A stretch of DNA of 57,817 nucleotides, taken from contig JADMKE010000034.1 in the NCBI GenBank assembly GCA_018780035.1, forward strand, positions 1 through 57,817. The letters are read 5' to 3'. Shown piece by piece: positions 25,501 through 34,700 of the stretch; position 1 is the stretch's first letter, and each line of letters begins with the position of its first letter. The notes below the pieces were generated by a model. The model saw nothing but the letters and a program-made list of their open reading frames with translations, was not told the origin of the DNA and ran no database searches. The stretch is from Candidatus Sericytochromatia bacterium. GTDB lineage: Bacteria; Cyanobacteriota; Sericytochromatia; UBA7694. A program made the translations under genes and the position numbers.

Positions 25501-25949
25501 TTATGTTGGTGTTTTCAGCCGTCGGCGCCGGGGCCTTTGACTCGGACAATCCAGAGAAACATTACTGGATTGCAGAAGGCATCGCAATGCTGGTTTCACT
25601 CCTCTTTTTAGGTGTTGAACAAATGGGTGCAGAGACGGAGTCTCTGGAGATCGATCGTTCCACCCAGAGAAATGCAACACTGGCAGGGATTGGTTTGATT
25701 CGCGCAATTATGGGCCTGTTTGAACTGTGTAAAGAATACGATGAAAAGTCTATAATGCTATATACTTCAGGGTTATTGGGGGTACTTCGTGCAGCCAAAC
25801 TTATAGATTGGCCCAATCGCAACAAGGCAACGCGTAACATGGGCTTAGTGTCGGGCTTAATGGGAACCATTATTACCGTTTGTCACGGGTTGATCCTAAA
25901 AAATAAAGAGTTCCTATACGAACCCAACATGCAGACAGAAACAGTCTGA
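22518..25949 (+). CDS. Giant protein of unknown function with hydrophobic C-terminal half
   Basis: 1143 residues; no family recognised. The first ~450 residues are beta-rich with repeated short strands (VIFSIGDNNILYLIF, YAARASDGAIYLMTF), resembling a lectin-type or sialidase-like propeller. About residues 405-500 have an invasin/CNA-like segment (SMVTVTDDKGDFVPNARVQIYS), then VNLYQRI. From about residue 610 to 760 there are amphipathic and hydrophobic helices (AKFVYNGISIELTQALKAAE, VLGVILGWLLKILGFLFGW). Several more strong hydrophobic helices follow to the end. There is no N-terminal signal peptide. Codon use looks more AT-rich than in the neighbours. It could be a membrane-inserting secreted effector or toxin-like protein, but nothing in the sequence proves that. 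It stands alone, followed by decayed genes. Confidence 0.75.
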   Translation: MNTNQATTYTLNSTSKMLNTYFNETLSPGVWEFGLSHFCCVKTPSGPDVIFSIGDNNILYLIFPDPQSDSGYKAIAGPLGIQYACVASGPSPNQAYAARASDGAIYLMTFDPQTERIALEELFDASPFVPDTIVHHRFQQEDILVLTNKDRGEMYTTAWYLLNVNQKQIYTVQNLLPNCLKALVVGSEKLPFPQALFVQSSPQITGSESLTCHWGTGIQDRSITTITVSIPDFENYLDRVVNFDVVQDSQGMYHIVVTLQNSFHGPVKVYTLSQVSGGTGPEDPPVFAEQWEEVTVKLDAGNQPVMLISPKACFTNRDELQIVVASDRYTYKQGPYQLFHAVRSKEHKWSDLMDTGINCQDFRILTSQDQQLEIYTFRQQEHFTRYWEDCSEIHLWNDEVLDISTEETVVNRNAYYSMVTVTDDKGDFVPNARVQIYSKVACMLWFNGEELNLEPNQPITVQSNLLGQVNLYQRILQNIAVPSLYIQFENSDLPAYELRAEKDVHTYLLGITDEELKTASDPQGQAVIPQDKQEHIPSVRASIQAAMNQISQYYDPNATPMTELPAWSILWNDGKWEFKHLSKAESQKHFESAQSPSPVAQQAMQELGLFGGGFDSIGSAFESVWNKTTEFVGVIWDGANVVAKFVYNGISIELTQALKAAETVLEFAYSVVKAILNALGTVLGVILGWLLKILGFLFGWQDILKNRDMLKEMAANWLQALPSRINLSNAQTMFENTLNNIFQNFDSWVANVDSKLGDISFYSERPSGSQNLEAVFAFQNNSLWSQSMSFVSRIFDYLSASLFHAPNFDPALLQAVQSLGQEIQSLIMAPLTEINATLTSWFENIEEIASQGAPYILNGLKDVMKHIVGLFGQLVGKVVAVLIQSFEQLPSLLEWFDKELDIPFFSTFYKYILQSKLSFYDLLALFVAVPLTLAEKLRAEELGHPMELELGDPFFYEYASIFSMAFAYLFKAMGDAADISQQRDLGKVLNFMHHIMLVFSAVGAGAFDSDNPEKHYWIAEGIAMLVSLLFLGVEQMGAETESLEIDRSTQRNATLAGIGLIRAIMGLFELCKEYDEKSIMLYTSGLLGVLRAAKLIDWPNRNKATRNMGLVSGLMGTIITVCHGLILKNKEFLYEPNMQTETV

Positions 25950-26060
25950 TCGTCAAGAGTTGCAAGTTCCTGAGGGGGACCGTTTTCTAGACATATAAAT
26001 ACTTCAATAGCTGGGCAAAAGAGGTCCTTTCGAATAACACTTGTTGAGAGAACAAACGCT

Positions 26061-26194
26061 CTAAACAACGCGCTTTTGCAGGTTTACAGCCAAGCCTCCT
26101 ACCAGCAGATAGGCGATCTGGGTCTGGGCGGAGAGGATGTCGAAGTAGTACATAGATTAAATCCAAGACCTGAGAGGGGTACCTAACAAAACCA
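26061..26194 (-). pseudogene. Remnants downstream of the VapB-like gene (toxin start and nucleotidyltransferase-like scrap)
   Basis: Directly after vapB, an ATG overlapping its stop (26195-26193) opens MVLLGTPLRSWI and then a stop at 26159-26157. The position and opening resemble a VapC PIN toxin start (usually MVLVDTSVW...). A second scrap, ATG 26153 to stop 26061, encodes 30 residues ending IAYLLVGGLAVNLQKR, like the N-terminus of a nucleotidyltransferase toxin (VGG-AVN motif). Neither is functional. The rest of 25950-26194 holds nothing I can support. Confidence 0.35.
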
Positions 26195-26347
26195 TCACCG
26201 CTTTTTTCGGCCCTGTTTATGATCGTAATTGGGATCATATTCAATCTTGCCAAAGAGCGCGAGCAAACCCCGTTGTTTACGCCTTTGAATATATTTTATA
26301 AGCGCCTTTGCCAGTACAGTATTTGATTTGTTGAGATTGAAAGCCAT
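26195..26347 (-). CDS. VapB-like antitoxin, apparently orphaned
   Basis: A 50-residue basic protein, MAFNLNKSNTVLAKALIKYI...GLLALFGKIEYDPNYDHKQGRKKR. The C-terminal LFGKIEYDPNYD segment is the toxin-wrapping tail seen in many type II VapB antitoxins. The TGATG overlap with a downstream ATG is the usual vapBC junction, but the downstream frame stops after 12 residues. It is therefore probably an antitoxin left after loss of its toxin, or a decaying locus. It is too short for default gene finders. Confidence 0.6.
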   Translation of the reverse strand: MAFNLNKSNTVLAKALIKYIQRRKQRGLLALFGKIEYDPNYDHKQGRKKR

Positions 26348-26405
26348 TTTTTACCTCTGGTCTTTCATTTTACACAAAATATTGTCTGAGGTTCAATTTC
26401 CCCTC

Positions 26406-27068
26406 TCACTCCACCTCCAACACCGTTACCCCAAGCAAATGGATCAGCCCCAGGGCCTGCTCGGGATCGAGAATCAGGCCTTTGAGTTCAGCTGCTGAGG
26501 CGCGAAAACCCGCGATTGAACTGCCACGCAAATCCAAGTGCACATGGGTCACGTCACTTAAATCCAAGCCACTCAAATCACAGTTCTTAAACTGAACCTG
26601 TTTGAAATTGGCGCCGCTGAGTTGCAGGTCTTTGAGTTGGCAATTTTCAAAGCGCACCTGTTGAAAACGGGCCTTGCCAAAATCGGCCAAATTTAAATTG
26701 CAATCTTTAAACACAACGTCGCGAAAATGGCTCAATCGCCCGTTGATGCCCAATAATTTGGAATTTTCAAACCGGGCGCGGGTCAACATTCCCCGTTCAA
26801 TCTCGCTGTTGGAGAAGTCCACATCAGAGATGACACAATCACGCAGATCCAAGCGGGCCAATTTGGCTTCGCGCAGGCTCAAGTTTTGCAATCGCATTTC
26901 TTCCAGGCTCAGGGCTTCTGCTTTGGCCTGATCAAAGTTCTGCTGACTTAAGCTGGCCTCACTGAGCAGATCCGCAGACTGGAATTCCAAAAGACTCAAC
27001 TGAATCATTGGCAGATCTGAGGCCAAGCGCGGGGCCTGAACAACAAAAGGGGAAAGTGATTTTTTCAT
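26406..27068 (-). CDS. Pentapeptide repeat protein
   Basis: 220 residues from ATG 27068 (MKKSLSPFVVQAP); the upstream frame adds unrelated residues. From about residue 60 to 190 it has A(D/N)LXX-type pentapeptides: LQNLSLREAKLARLDLRDCVI, FENSKLLGINGRLSHFRDVVF, FKDCNLNLADFGKARFQQV, FENCQLKDLQLSGANFKQV, FKNCDLSGLDLSDV. These fold as a right-handed quadrilateral beta-helix. Some relatives mimic DNA and protect gyrase, but most have no known function. There is no signal peptide, so it is probably cytoplasmic. It is divergent from the small lipoprotein fragment. Confidence 0.85.
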   Translation of the reverse strand: MKKSLSPFVVQAPRLASDLPMIQLSLLEFQSADLLSEASLSQQNFDQAKAEALSLEEMRLQNLSLREAKLARLDLRDCVISDVDFSNSEIERGMLTRARFENSKLLGINGRLSHFRDVVFKDCNLNLADFGKARFQQVRFENCQLKDLQLSGANFKQVQFKNCDLSGLDLSDVTHVHLDLRGSSIAGFRASAAELKGLILDPEQALGLIHLLGVTVLEVE

Positions 27069-27140
27069 GGGATATAAATATTTTTCTTTTTTATAAATAT
27101 ACGTTATGCTTGCAAACACAGAAATCAGGCAGGTTTATCA

Positions 27141-27245
27141 ATGCGTCACATAATCAGTCTCAGTTTAATTCTTTTGAGTGCAGCTTGCACCTCAACCACG
27201 GGAAATCTACTCAATTCGCCAGAAAATACCCGTGATACCCAGTAG
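27141..27245 (+). pseudogene. Truncated N-terminus of a lipoprotein gene
   Basis: The ATG at 27141 encodes a signal peptide with lipobox, MRHIISLSLILLSAAC, but an in-frame TAG at 27243-27245 ends it after 34 residues. Reading through the stop gives LYGQYCGVGGMNGLDCDAYRQGK in the same frame. The next frame over then continues as QLLDEQRNPLKNQAFQW in the following ORF. The simplest reading is one gene (27141-28015) broken by a nonsense codon and a frameshift around 27310. A short genuine lipoprotein cannot be excluded. Confidence 0.5.
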
Positions 27246-27319
27246 CTTTATGGGCAATACTGTGGGGTGGGGGGCATGAATGGCTTGGACTGCGACGCTT
27301 ACCGCCAAGGCAAGGCCAA

Positions 27320-28015
27320 TTGCTTGATGAGCAGCGGAACCCTTTAAAAAACCAGGCTTTTCAATGGAATCAACAGACCCTGAAAACAGATGCCGAGGGC
27401 TATTTTGCGCTACCTGCCCCGGCTTCAGAACCGCCAGTTATCAGCCTGGAAGGCTATTGGCCATATAATGCAGCCTTGCCGACCCGGCCGGTCTTTCTGC
27501 TTTCGGCCAAAGACGACGGAGAACGCCGTGGTCAGGCCGGACGGTTTGACAGTTTTTCGCCTCTGCCACTGTCTTTTGGCCCAGGTGGAGAGATGGGCTT
27601 GGATTTTAGCAAGGTCTTGCCCACAGAGAAAGGGTATAGCTATTTTCTGGCCCGCAGCGAAAGTGAATTGGAGCAATATTTGCAGAAGCTCAAACCCCAC
27701 TACGATCTGCCTGGCAAAGTCGAAACCCTTGAAAAACAGACCCTGCCCCTGCGTGCAGCTTTCAAACAGGGCAAGGTCATTGCTGCTATCAGCAATAATG
27801 TGACTTTTCGCTATTTTCCGATGGTGGATCAGGTCTTTTCGACCCCCGACAGCCTGACTTTTTCGGTCAATCGCAGCGTTCGTCTGACCTTTGGGGGCAA
27901 TTCAGGCCATTCATATGACCTGCAATTGATGCTCTTGGCTCTGCCCGCCGATCGCGAGAAACTGGTCTTTCACCTCGAAAAAGGGCAAATTGAACTCAAG
28001 CTGTCTTCCCCTTAA
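27320..28015 (+). CDS. Hypothetical protein, carboxypeptidase-regulatory-like start; probable 3' part of a broken gene
   Basis: 231 residues from a TTG at 27320, with no convincing ribosome-binding site. It opens LDEQRNPLKNQAFQWNQQTLKTDAEGYFALPAP, the pattern of a carboxypeptidase regulatory-like beta-sandwich (G-v-D-G-P---A-V-------T-D--G-F-L). Such domains normally follow a signal peptide, and one exists in the fragment just upstream in another frame. The C-terminal half is beta-rich with no recognised family. I read it as the main body of a secreted lipoprotein that has lost its export signal through mutation. Confidence 0.5.
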   Translation: MLDEQRNPLKNQAFQWNQQTLKTDAEGYFALPAPASEPPVISLEGYWPYNAALPTRPVFLLSAKDDGERRGQAGRFDSFSPLPLSFGPGGEMGLDFSKVLPTEKGYSYFLARSESELEQYLQKLKPHYDLPGKVETLEKQTLPLRAAFKQGKVIAAISNNVTFRYFPMVDQVFSTPDSLTFSVNRSVRLTFGGNSGHSYDLQLMLLALPADREKLVFHLEKGQIELKLSSP

Positions 28016-28063
28016 AACGAGCCCCTAAACCCTATTTCAAAGCCGCTGAGACAATTTGCTGGT

Positions 28064-28654
28064 TCATTTTTTTTGCCATTTCTGGAGTTTGAGTTGGGTG
28101 CTCAGTACGTGATACAAAGGCTGATTGAGATAGACCCCGTAGTGCATACCATCGCGAATGCCACTGTTAAATTCTATCCAGGCGGTCTGGGGGGTGCTGC
28201 GATTGCCTTTTCCAAGAATCATCCACATGCTTTTTCCAGACTTTAAGCGAATATTAAGCAAATACCTGTCTTTGGCTCCTTCGTGATTGGGGGCGTAGGC
28301 AGAAGTGGCTAGAAAAGTAGGGACCAATTTGGCTATCACAGAGGGCTGAGAGATCGATTGCTCCAAACAAGTGGCAGGCATCTGATTACCACTCGGACGA
28401 CAACGCGCATAATCTCGGGCCTCATCGTAAAAGTTCAGAACTTGAACCTCTTCTGGCTTCAGCCGACGAAATGACTCGACGGCCATGATTCCCATCCAGC
28501 TATTGCCACAGAGCAGCAAAAACACCACCGCCAAACCTGACCAAATTTTTTTCAACGCTGATTGGGTGAATTGTCCCGATAGATAAAGGCGATAGACCAC
28601 AAAGCCAAAAAAAAGTGGAACCAGGGGGGAGAGTATAACCTGCATGGTGTACAT
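28064..28654 (-). CDS. Hypothetical membrane-anchored protein
   Basis: 196 residues from ATG 28654 (GGGAG about 10 nt upstream; the internal ATG at 28645 is an alternative). Two hydrophobic helices lie at about 5-25 and 37-58 (VILSPLVPLFFGFVVYRLYL, IWSGLAVVFLLLCGNSWMGIM). A soluble, probably extracytoplasmic domain follows with two cysteines (CRPSGNQMPATC). No family is recognised. It follows pgm on the same strand by 50 nt. Confidence 0.6.
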   Translation of the reverse strand: MYTMQVILSPLVPLFFGFVVYRLYLSGQFTQSALKKIWSGLAVVFLLLCGNSWMGIMAVESFRRLKPEEVQVLNFYDEARDYARCRPSGNQMPATCLEQSISQPSVIAKLVPTFLATSAYAPNHEGAKDRYLLNIRLKSGKSMWMILGKGNRSTPQTAWIEFNSGIRDGMHYGVYLNQPLYHVLSTQLKLQKWQKK

Positions 28655-28704
28655 AAAGCAGAAATCTCCCAGTTATTTAAAATCTGTTTGCACTTTTACT
28701 CAGG

Positions 28705-30351
28705 TCATGGGTTGCTGAGGGCCGCTGAGACAATCTGCTGAGCCTCATCCAAAATTCGCGCCAGATGAGTCTGGCCCAAAAAGCTCTCGGCGTAAATTTT
28801 ATAAATATTTTCAGTGCCCGAAGGCCGGGCCGCAAACCAGCCATTGGCCGTGGTCACTTTGAGGCCGCCAATCGCTGCGCCATTGCCCGGCGCGCTGGTG
28901 AGGCGGGCTGTGATGGCCTCGCCCGCCAGTTCTGTGGATTTCACTTGTTCGGGGGAGAGCTTTTTTAAGCGGTTCTTTTGCTCAGGGCTGGCAGGGGCCT
29001 CTTTGCGTTCAGCCACGGGCTCTCCCAGTGTTTTGGTCAATTCTAAGTAGGCTTTGCCAGGATCGTGCCCCTCGCGAGCGGTCATTTCAGCCGCAAGCAG
29101 GGCCGGAATCAGGCCATCTTTGTCGGTGCTCCAAACAGTGCCATTGCGGCGCAGAAATGAAGCCCCGGCACTCTCTTCGCCGCCAAAGCCCAGGCTGCCA
29201 TCATGCAGGCCTTCGACAAACCATTTAAAGCCCACGGGTACCTCGTAGAGCCCGCGTCCCAGGCTGGCTGCCACCCGGTCAATCATCGAACTGCTGACCA
29301 GGGTTTTGCCAATGGCTGCTTCTGCGCGCCAGTCTGGGCGGTGGCGGAAGAGATAGTTAATGGCCACACTCAGGTAATGATTGGGGGGCATCAGGCCCAC
29401 ACTGGGGGCAACAATCCCATGGCGATCATGGTCGGTATCACAGGCAAAGGCAATGTCAAAACGGTCTTTGAGACCGATTAAGCTCTCCATGGCATAAGGA
29501 GAAGAGGGGTCCATGCGAATCCGCCCATCCCAGTCCACGCTCATAAAGCGAAAACTGGGATCCACCTCGGTGGAGATCACCTGCAAATTCAGACCATAGC
29601 GTTCAGCAATGGCGCCCCAATAATGCACCCCCGCGCCCCCAAGCGGATGAACCCCCATCTGAATACCGCTCTGGCGCAGCAGTTCCATGTCGATCACCTG
29701 GTCTAATTCTGCCACATAGCTGTTCAGGTAATCATGGGTATGGGTGGTGGCTGCGCGCAGGGCCTGTTCAAAAGGCAGGCGTTTGACCCCATGCAATTGT
29801 TGGCTGAGCAATTCATTGGCACGGGTTTCCACGGCGGCTGTAATCACGGTATCTGCGGGGCCCCCATTGGGCGGGTTGTATTTAAAGCCGCCGTCTTCGG
29901 GAGGGTTGTGAGAGGGGGTAATCACAATGCCGTCTGCTAAACCGGTATGCCGACCCTGGTTATATGTCAAAATGGCGTGGGAAATGGCCGGGGTGGGGGT
30001 GTAGATTTCGGCCCCAGCAATCATAACCTCGACGGCATTGGCGGCCAAAACTTCCAGAGCCGTGGCAAAAGCGGGTTCGGAGAGGGCATGGCTGTCGATG
30101 CCCAAAAACAGAGGCCCGGTTATGCCTTGGGCCTGGCGGTATTCACAAATGGCCTGGGTGGTGGCCAGGATATGGGCCTCGTTGAAGCTGTTCAAGAGCG
30201 AGCTACCCCGGTGGCCGGAGGTGCCAAAAGCCACGCGCTGTTGGGGATCTTTGGGGTCGGGCCGGTGGGTATAATAAGCGCTGACCAGTCGGGGCAGATT
30301 GACCAGCAGAGACGCATCGGCAATTTTTCCGGCAAAGGGGCTAAGACTCAT
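28705..30351 (-). CDS. pgm: Phosphoglucomutase (alpha-D-glucose phosphate-specific)
   Basis: A 548-residue alpha-D-phosphohexomutase that interconverts glucose-1-phosphate and glucose-6-phosphate. Visible signatures are FGTSGHRGS near residue 45, the phosphoserine loop [19 protein letters not shown], the metal loop [11 protein letters not shown], the sugar-binding [14 protein letters not shown], and the C-terminal phosphate-binding [18 protein letters not shown]. The length and order match bacterial Pgm of the short glucose-specific type. It supplies glycogen and nucleotide-sugar synthesis. No operon partner of known role is seen. Confidence 0.97.
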   Translation of the reverse strand: MSLSPFAGKIADASLLVNLPRLVSAYYTHRPDPKDPQQRVAFGTSGHRGSSLLNSFNEAHILATTQAICEYRQAQGITGPLFLGIDSHALSEPAFATALEVLAANAVEVMIAGAEIYTPTPAISHAILTYNQGRHTGLADGIVITPSHNPPEDGGFKYNPPNGGPADTVITAAVETRANELLSQQLHGVKRLPFEQALRAATTHTHDYLNSYVAELDQVIDMELLRQSGIQMGVHPLGGAGVHYWGAIAERYGLNLQVISTEVDPSFRFMSVDWDGRIRMDPSSPYAMESLIGLKDRFDIAFACDTDHDRHGIVAPSVGLMPPNHYLSVAINYLFRHRPDWRAEAAIGKTLVSSSMIDRVAASLGRGLYEVPVGFKWFVEGLHDGSLGFGGEESAGASFLRRNGTVWSTDKDGLIPALLAAEMTAREGHDPGKAYLELTKTLGEPVAERKEAPASPEQKNRLKKLSPEQVKSTELAGEAITARLTSAPGNGAAIGGLKVTTANGWFAARPSGTENIYKIYAESFLGQTHLARILDEAQQIVSAALSNP

Positions 30352-30563
30352 GGCATTTTCCTCGTTTACTGTTTGCTCTCATCTTAAACGGCCCAAGCAG
30401 CTCAGACAAGACTCAATTTAAAAGGGCTTTGAGAATCATGGGCAGTGGAAGTCTAGATCTGTGAATGTAACAAATAAAATACATATTTGTAAGTTTTTTC
30501 ATTCTTTGTTATCTTTGAAAAACAGGTCTGTTTTGAAACGGTTCTGAAAAGGGGGTATTTTGT

Positions 30564-31673
30564 ATGACATCTAAACATAGGCTGCTTCAAAAGGCACTGT
30601 TTATCTGTGTTTTGGCCAGTTTTTTTGCTGGGCCCTTTACGCTCGCAGCCCAAGCTGAAGTTTATATCCAAGAGAAATTACAAATGATCTCCGATTTTAT
30701 GGACCCAGAGAGTTTCAGGAAATTATGGCTCCCTTTGAAGCCCCCTGCCCATCTTTATTTGAGTCAACTTTATTTGAATTATGATTATCGGACCTCCATA
30801 AAAAACAATCTAGATGTCAGTGTTTTGTACTCTGCAAAAAAAGGCTACAAAGACTATTTCGGGCAAAAGAACCCTGCACATCTGTGGTTTACCAATTCAA
30901 CTCCCTTGCCCAAAGACCAGACCTGCAGCCTTTCGTGTGAAAAATTACAAGAAATTTATCAGCCAGGGTATGGGAAAAATATTAAATATTGTTATGTGCA
31001 GACAAATGATGCCTCAGGTATCACCCATTTTGTCGATAATTTTATGGGCAATAAAATTTTATTGGAAGGCTTCAATCTCACTCAATTTAAGGAATATCTC
31101 AATTATGCGGAATCTGTCGAGCAAGTGAGTGTCAGGCCCAGAAGTTCGCATAACATGACTTTAAACAAGCTGAATCATTACCAAGATACCTTGCAAATGC
31201 CGATAAAAAATCTTTGGTTTATCGAAAAATACCTTTTGCCCAGGCTCAAACAACCCTTTTGGCTGCCCCGTTATTTGCCTGCAAACATGAATTTGCTGCA
31301 CTTTGATATGATCTTTAGCTTCAGCCAGGAGCAAGTGGGTTCAAACCCCAATACAGATTATTCACCGCATCTTCGTTATGTGTATCAGGCAGAATTTTTG
31401 GATAAAAAAAACCTAACGTTGGAATTTGACTATCAGCAACTCCATGATTGTCAGAATTTGGGGCTTCAAAACCCTAAAATACTGCGCTATACCTCTAAAA
31501 AATTAGGGAAAGTGTTTATTTGCACGACCCAAGAAAAAATCGATGACACGAATCCAAATCAAATCAAGCCCTATTATTTGGGGGTGATTGGAAAACCCTT
31601 TCAATTGAGGTCTCTCAATCTAAAAATTAGCGAACTCATAAAAGTTGCCGATAATTTGGAAGGTATAGATTAA
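30564..31673 (+). CDS. Secreted protein of unknown function
   Basis: 369 residues with a clear signal peptide, LLQKALFICVLASFFAGPFTLAAQAEV, cleaved after AQA. The mature part is rich in Tyr, Asn, Leu and Lys, with several cysteines (CSLSCEKL, KYCYVQTND, HDCQNLGL, FICTTQ), and has no recognised family. A GGGGG-type ribosome-binding site lies upstream. It is more AT-rich than its neighbours, like the 1143-residue gene. It is convergent with the long beta-repeat protein. Confidence 0.7.
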   Translation: MTSKHRLLQKALFICVLASFFAGPFTLAAQAEVYIQEKLQMISDFMDPESFRKLWLPLKPPAHLYLSQLYLNYDYRTSIKNNLDVSVLYSAKKGYKDYFGQKNPAHLWFTNSTPLPKDQTCSLSCEKLQEIYQPGYGKNIKYCYVQTNDASGITHFVDNFMGNKILLEGFNLTQFKEYLNYAESVEQVSVRPRSSHNMTLNKLNHYQDTLQMPIKNLWFIEKYLLPRLKQPFWLPRYLPANMNLLHFDMIFSFSQEQVGSNPNTDYSPHLRYVYQAEFLDKKNLTLEFDYQQLHDCQNLGLQNPKILRYTSKKLGKVFICTTQEKIDDTNPNQIKPYYLGVIGKPFQLRSLNLKISELIKVADNLEGID

Positions 31674-31745
31674 ATGTCTGGATCAGCGGGAAAGGGGCTT
31701 TTCCTAAAGCCCACAACCCAAGCACCAAAACCCAAGTTTTAAAAC

Positions 31746-34700
31746 CTATTTCCCCGCAGGCTGCTGCCCGTAGGTATACCCCACTCTGACTTTGCCTTCG
31801 GGTGACAGTTCGGCTGAGGTCAGGTTGATATTGGGATCCATCTGCTTTTTGAGCAGATCGTTGAGATCCAGGCGAAACAGCGACTCGCCATCTTTGCGCT
31901 CAAATTTGATGTCTTCGGCCCGCAATTGGGTGGCCATTTGGTCTGCGACTTTGTCTTCGCCATCAATTGCCATATTGATAATCTGGGCCAGCAGGCCTTT
32001 GAGCTTGAGATTATCGAGTTCAACCACCAATTGGTTATTTTCGATGCGGGGGGTGATATCCAATTTGGCAGAGATATTCATGACTTTTTTGGGCTTTTTA
32101 AACAGCCGCGAGAGCAAAGGAATGTCGATTTCTGTGCCATTATTGCCTGAACGGCCTTTTGCCCGCACTTCGTAGGTCGCATTTTTGATTGAGATCTCGC
32201 CGCTGGGGCTGACTTCCAGGTCCACGTCTTTGAGGCCTGCATCACTCAATTGTTGCGTGACGGTGCGGTCGATATAGTCGCGGATATTTTGATTCAAGCT
32301 GAATTCAATATCCCCATCTTTGACCCGGAAGCCTTTGCTGTCGGCTTCTGCTTCGGCCCGCCAATGTAACTCACCAATATTGACCTTTTCGGGTTTGCGG
32401 CCCAAACTCAAATTCACCTGCGCATTGTCGATGCGCGTGTCTTTGAGGACTTCAAAGCCCTGAAATTGGAAATTCTTGTCAAAGCGAATTACCATATTTT
32501 CGTAGTGGATATCCGCTTTGTTGAAAGTGCCAAAATGGTTCTGAAGCTGGGCAAGGGCCTGTTTGATTCCATCTTGGGCCTGTTTGCCAATGTCCTGGCG
32601 GCCAGAAAACTTTTGCAAGAATTTGAGCAATTGCTCCTGTTTGGCGTTGATATCCCCTGAGAGGTTGATCTCAAAGCCCTGGGGGGTGGTCTTAAACAGG
32701 CCATTGCGGTTTTGCAATTGCATATCGTCGATCGTTACATCAAAATTCAGCTCTTTTAAATCGATGCCCCCGTCAGGGGTGATCAAAACCTTGCCGCTGG
32801 CCCCTTCGGGACTTTGCAAGGTAAATCCATCCACGAGGCCATTGAGCTTGAGCTTTTCGCCTGTCAATTCCACCCCTTTGGCGGTGTGTTGGATGTGTAA
32901 TTGGCCCGATGATTCCGCTTTGATTGGATAGCCATTGAGGGTGCCATCCAGTTTGAGGCCCGCTCCGCCGTCTAATCCGCTAAAACTGAGTTGGCCCGTG
33001 CGTGGGTCGAGCACCGCTTCTCCCTCGACTTTAAAATTGGAGAGGTTGAGTTGACCCATTTTTAAACTGATTGTGCCGCCTGGGCTGCGGAAATGCAGTC
33101 GACCTTGGGCATCTTGGCTGATCTCTACCGGGCCCTCTGTCGAAAGCTGATCGATGCCTTGACTGGGCAAACTGGCAGAAACCGGCTGATCCCAGGCAAT
33201 GCTTTGTTTGGCGGGATCAAATTTGATCGGGCCTTGAGAACTCAAATCTTTGAGGGCAATGCCCTGAATTTTGCCATTCAGGGTCAAGCTCTGTCCAGGC
33301 AGAGGCTCTGCCACAAATTTGCCACCTTGGGTCTGAACCGAAATTTGACCGTTGCTCAAACTCAGGTCTTGCAGGACCACACCTGAAATACTGCCACTTT
33401 TGAGTTCCAAGGGTTTATCTGCGTGACTTGAAAATCTGAGATCACCCGCATTTTCGTTAAAGACCATGCGGCCGCTATAGGCCAGACCTTTGAGGTCAAT
33501 ACCCAGGGCGGGATCTGTATAGTCTATCAAAACGGGATTTTTGGAGGTGGTTTCGACCTGAACCTGACCGGGGGTATAGTCCAGCGCCAGATTGCCGCGC
33601 ACACTCAAACCTGAGCCCGTTTGCAAACTGAGATCGCGGGTACTGCTGAAGCGCACTTGCCCGCTGGGGGAGACAGAGATATTGCCTGAGCCTTTGAGTT
33701 GTTTGACTTCGAGTTCTCCCAATTTGCCCTGGGCGGATATATTGGCGTTGGTGATTTCCAGACCCTTGGCGGGGTCCCAATTGAGATTGCCTGAGCCACT
33801 CAAGCGGGTGAGATCGAGGGGGCCCACTTTGCCTGTAAGAGAAAGGCTGCGGGCCTGAAGTGACAAAGTCCCGCGATTGAGATCTGCTTGCATGGGGCCT
33901 GTGACCTGCAAATTGCGGAAAGTGGCTTCGGGCATGGATAGCGAGCCCAGGCTGATGCGGGGAGCTGTTTGGCCTTGGGCTGAGACCGTCAATTTGCCTT
34001 GACCTGCATCCAAATTAAATTGGGCAGGTCCGACACTGAGATTTTGAATTTTGACACCCTGGGTCTGGCCCGTGGGAGTAAATTGGCCTGAATAGCGAAT
34101 ATTTTCGCCCTTTGGAATTGTAAAATTCAATTTTTGCGGCTGGGCGGGGTCCACGACCAACTCGCCAGAAAGCTGAAGCTGAGTGACATTTAATTTGCCC
34201 TGGGGCGTGGTAACACTGCCTTTGAGGGTGATATCTTCGGCATCAAGCCGGTATTTTCCCTCTTTGAGTTCACCCTGCAAGACGCCGTTCTGGGCACTGA
34301 GATTAACTTGCACGCCTTGGGCATCCAGGGCCAAACGCTCAAATTTGAGTTGGCCGAGGGTCTGATCCATTTTGGTGATTTTGCCCTGGGCATCAGCCTG
34401 GGCAGAAAAACGCACGCCGCTGACTTCAAATTGGCCGCCCGCGCCAATTTCTTGGCCTGTAAACTCTTTGATTCGGGATTTGAGACCCGCTTGTTCAGCT
34501 TGGGTGACATTGACCTTGATTCCGGCTTCACCTGTCAGCTGAGACGTGAAGTCGTTGCCCAATTGGGCCTGAACTTTTAAACTCAGGGCGTCGGCACCTT
34601 CGCGGTCGCTGGTTGCTGCTGGGGCTTTGCTGTCGGTTGAGCCAATCACCTGAGCATTGCTAAAATTGAGTTCAAGATTGCCCTGGGTGTCGATGCGAAA

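Noticed and set aside
31696..31713. GGGCTTT-TCCT-AAAGCCC as a terminator between convergent genes
   Set aside because: The stem is fair, but neither strand has a following T-run.
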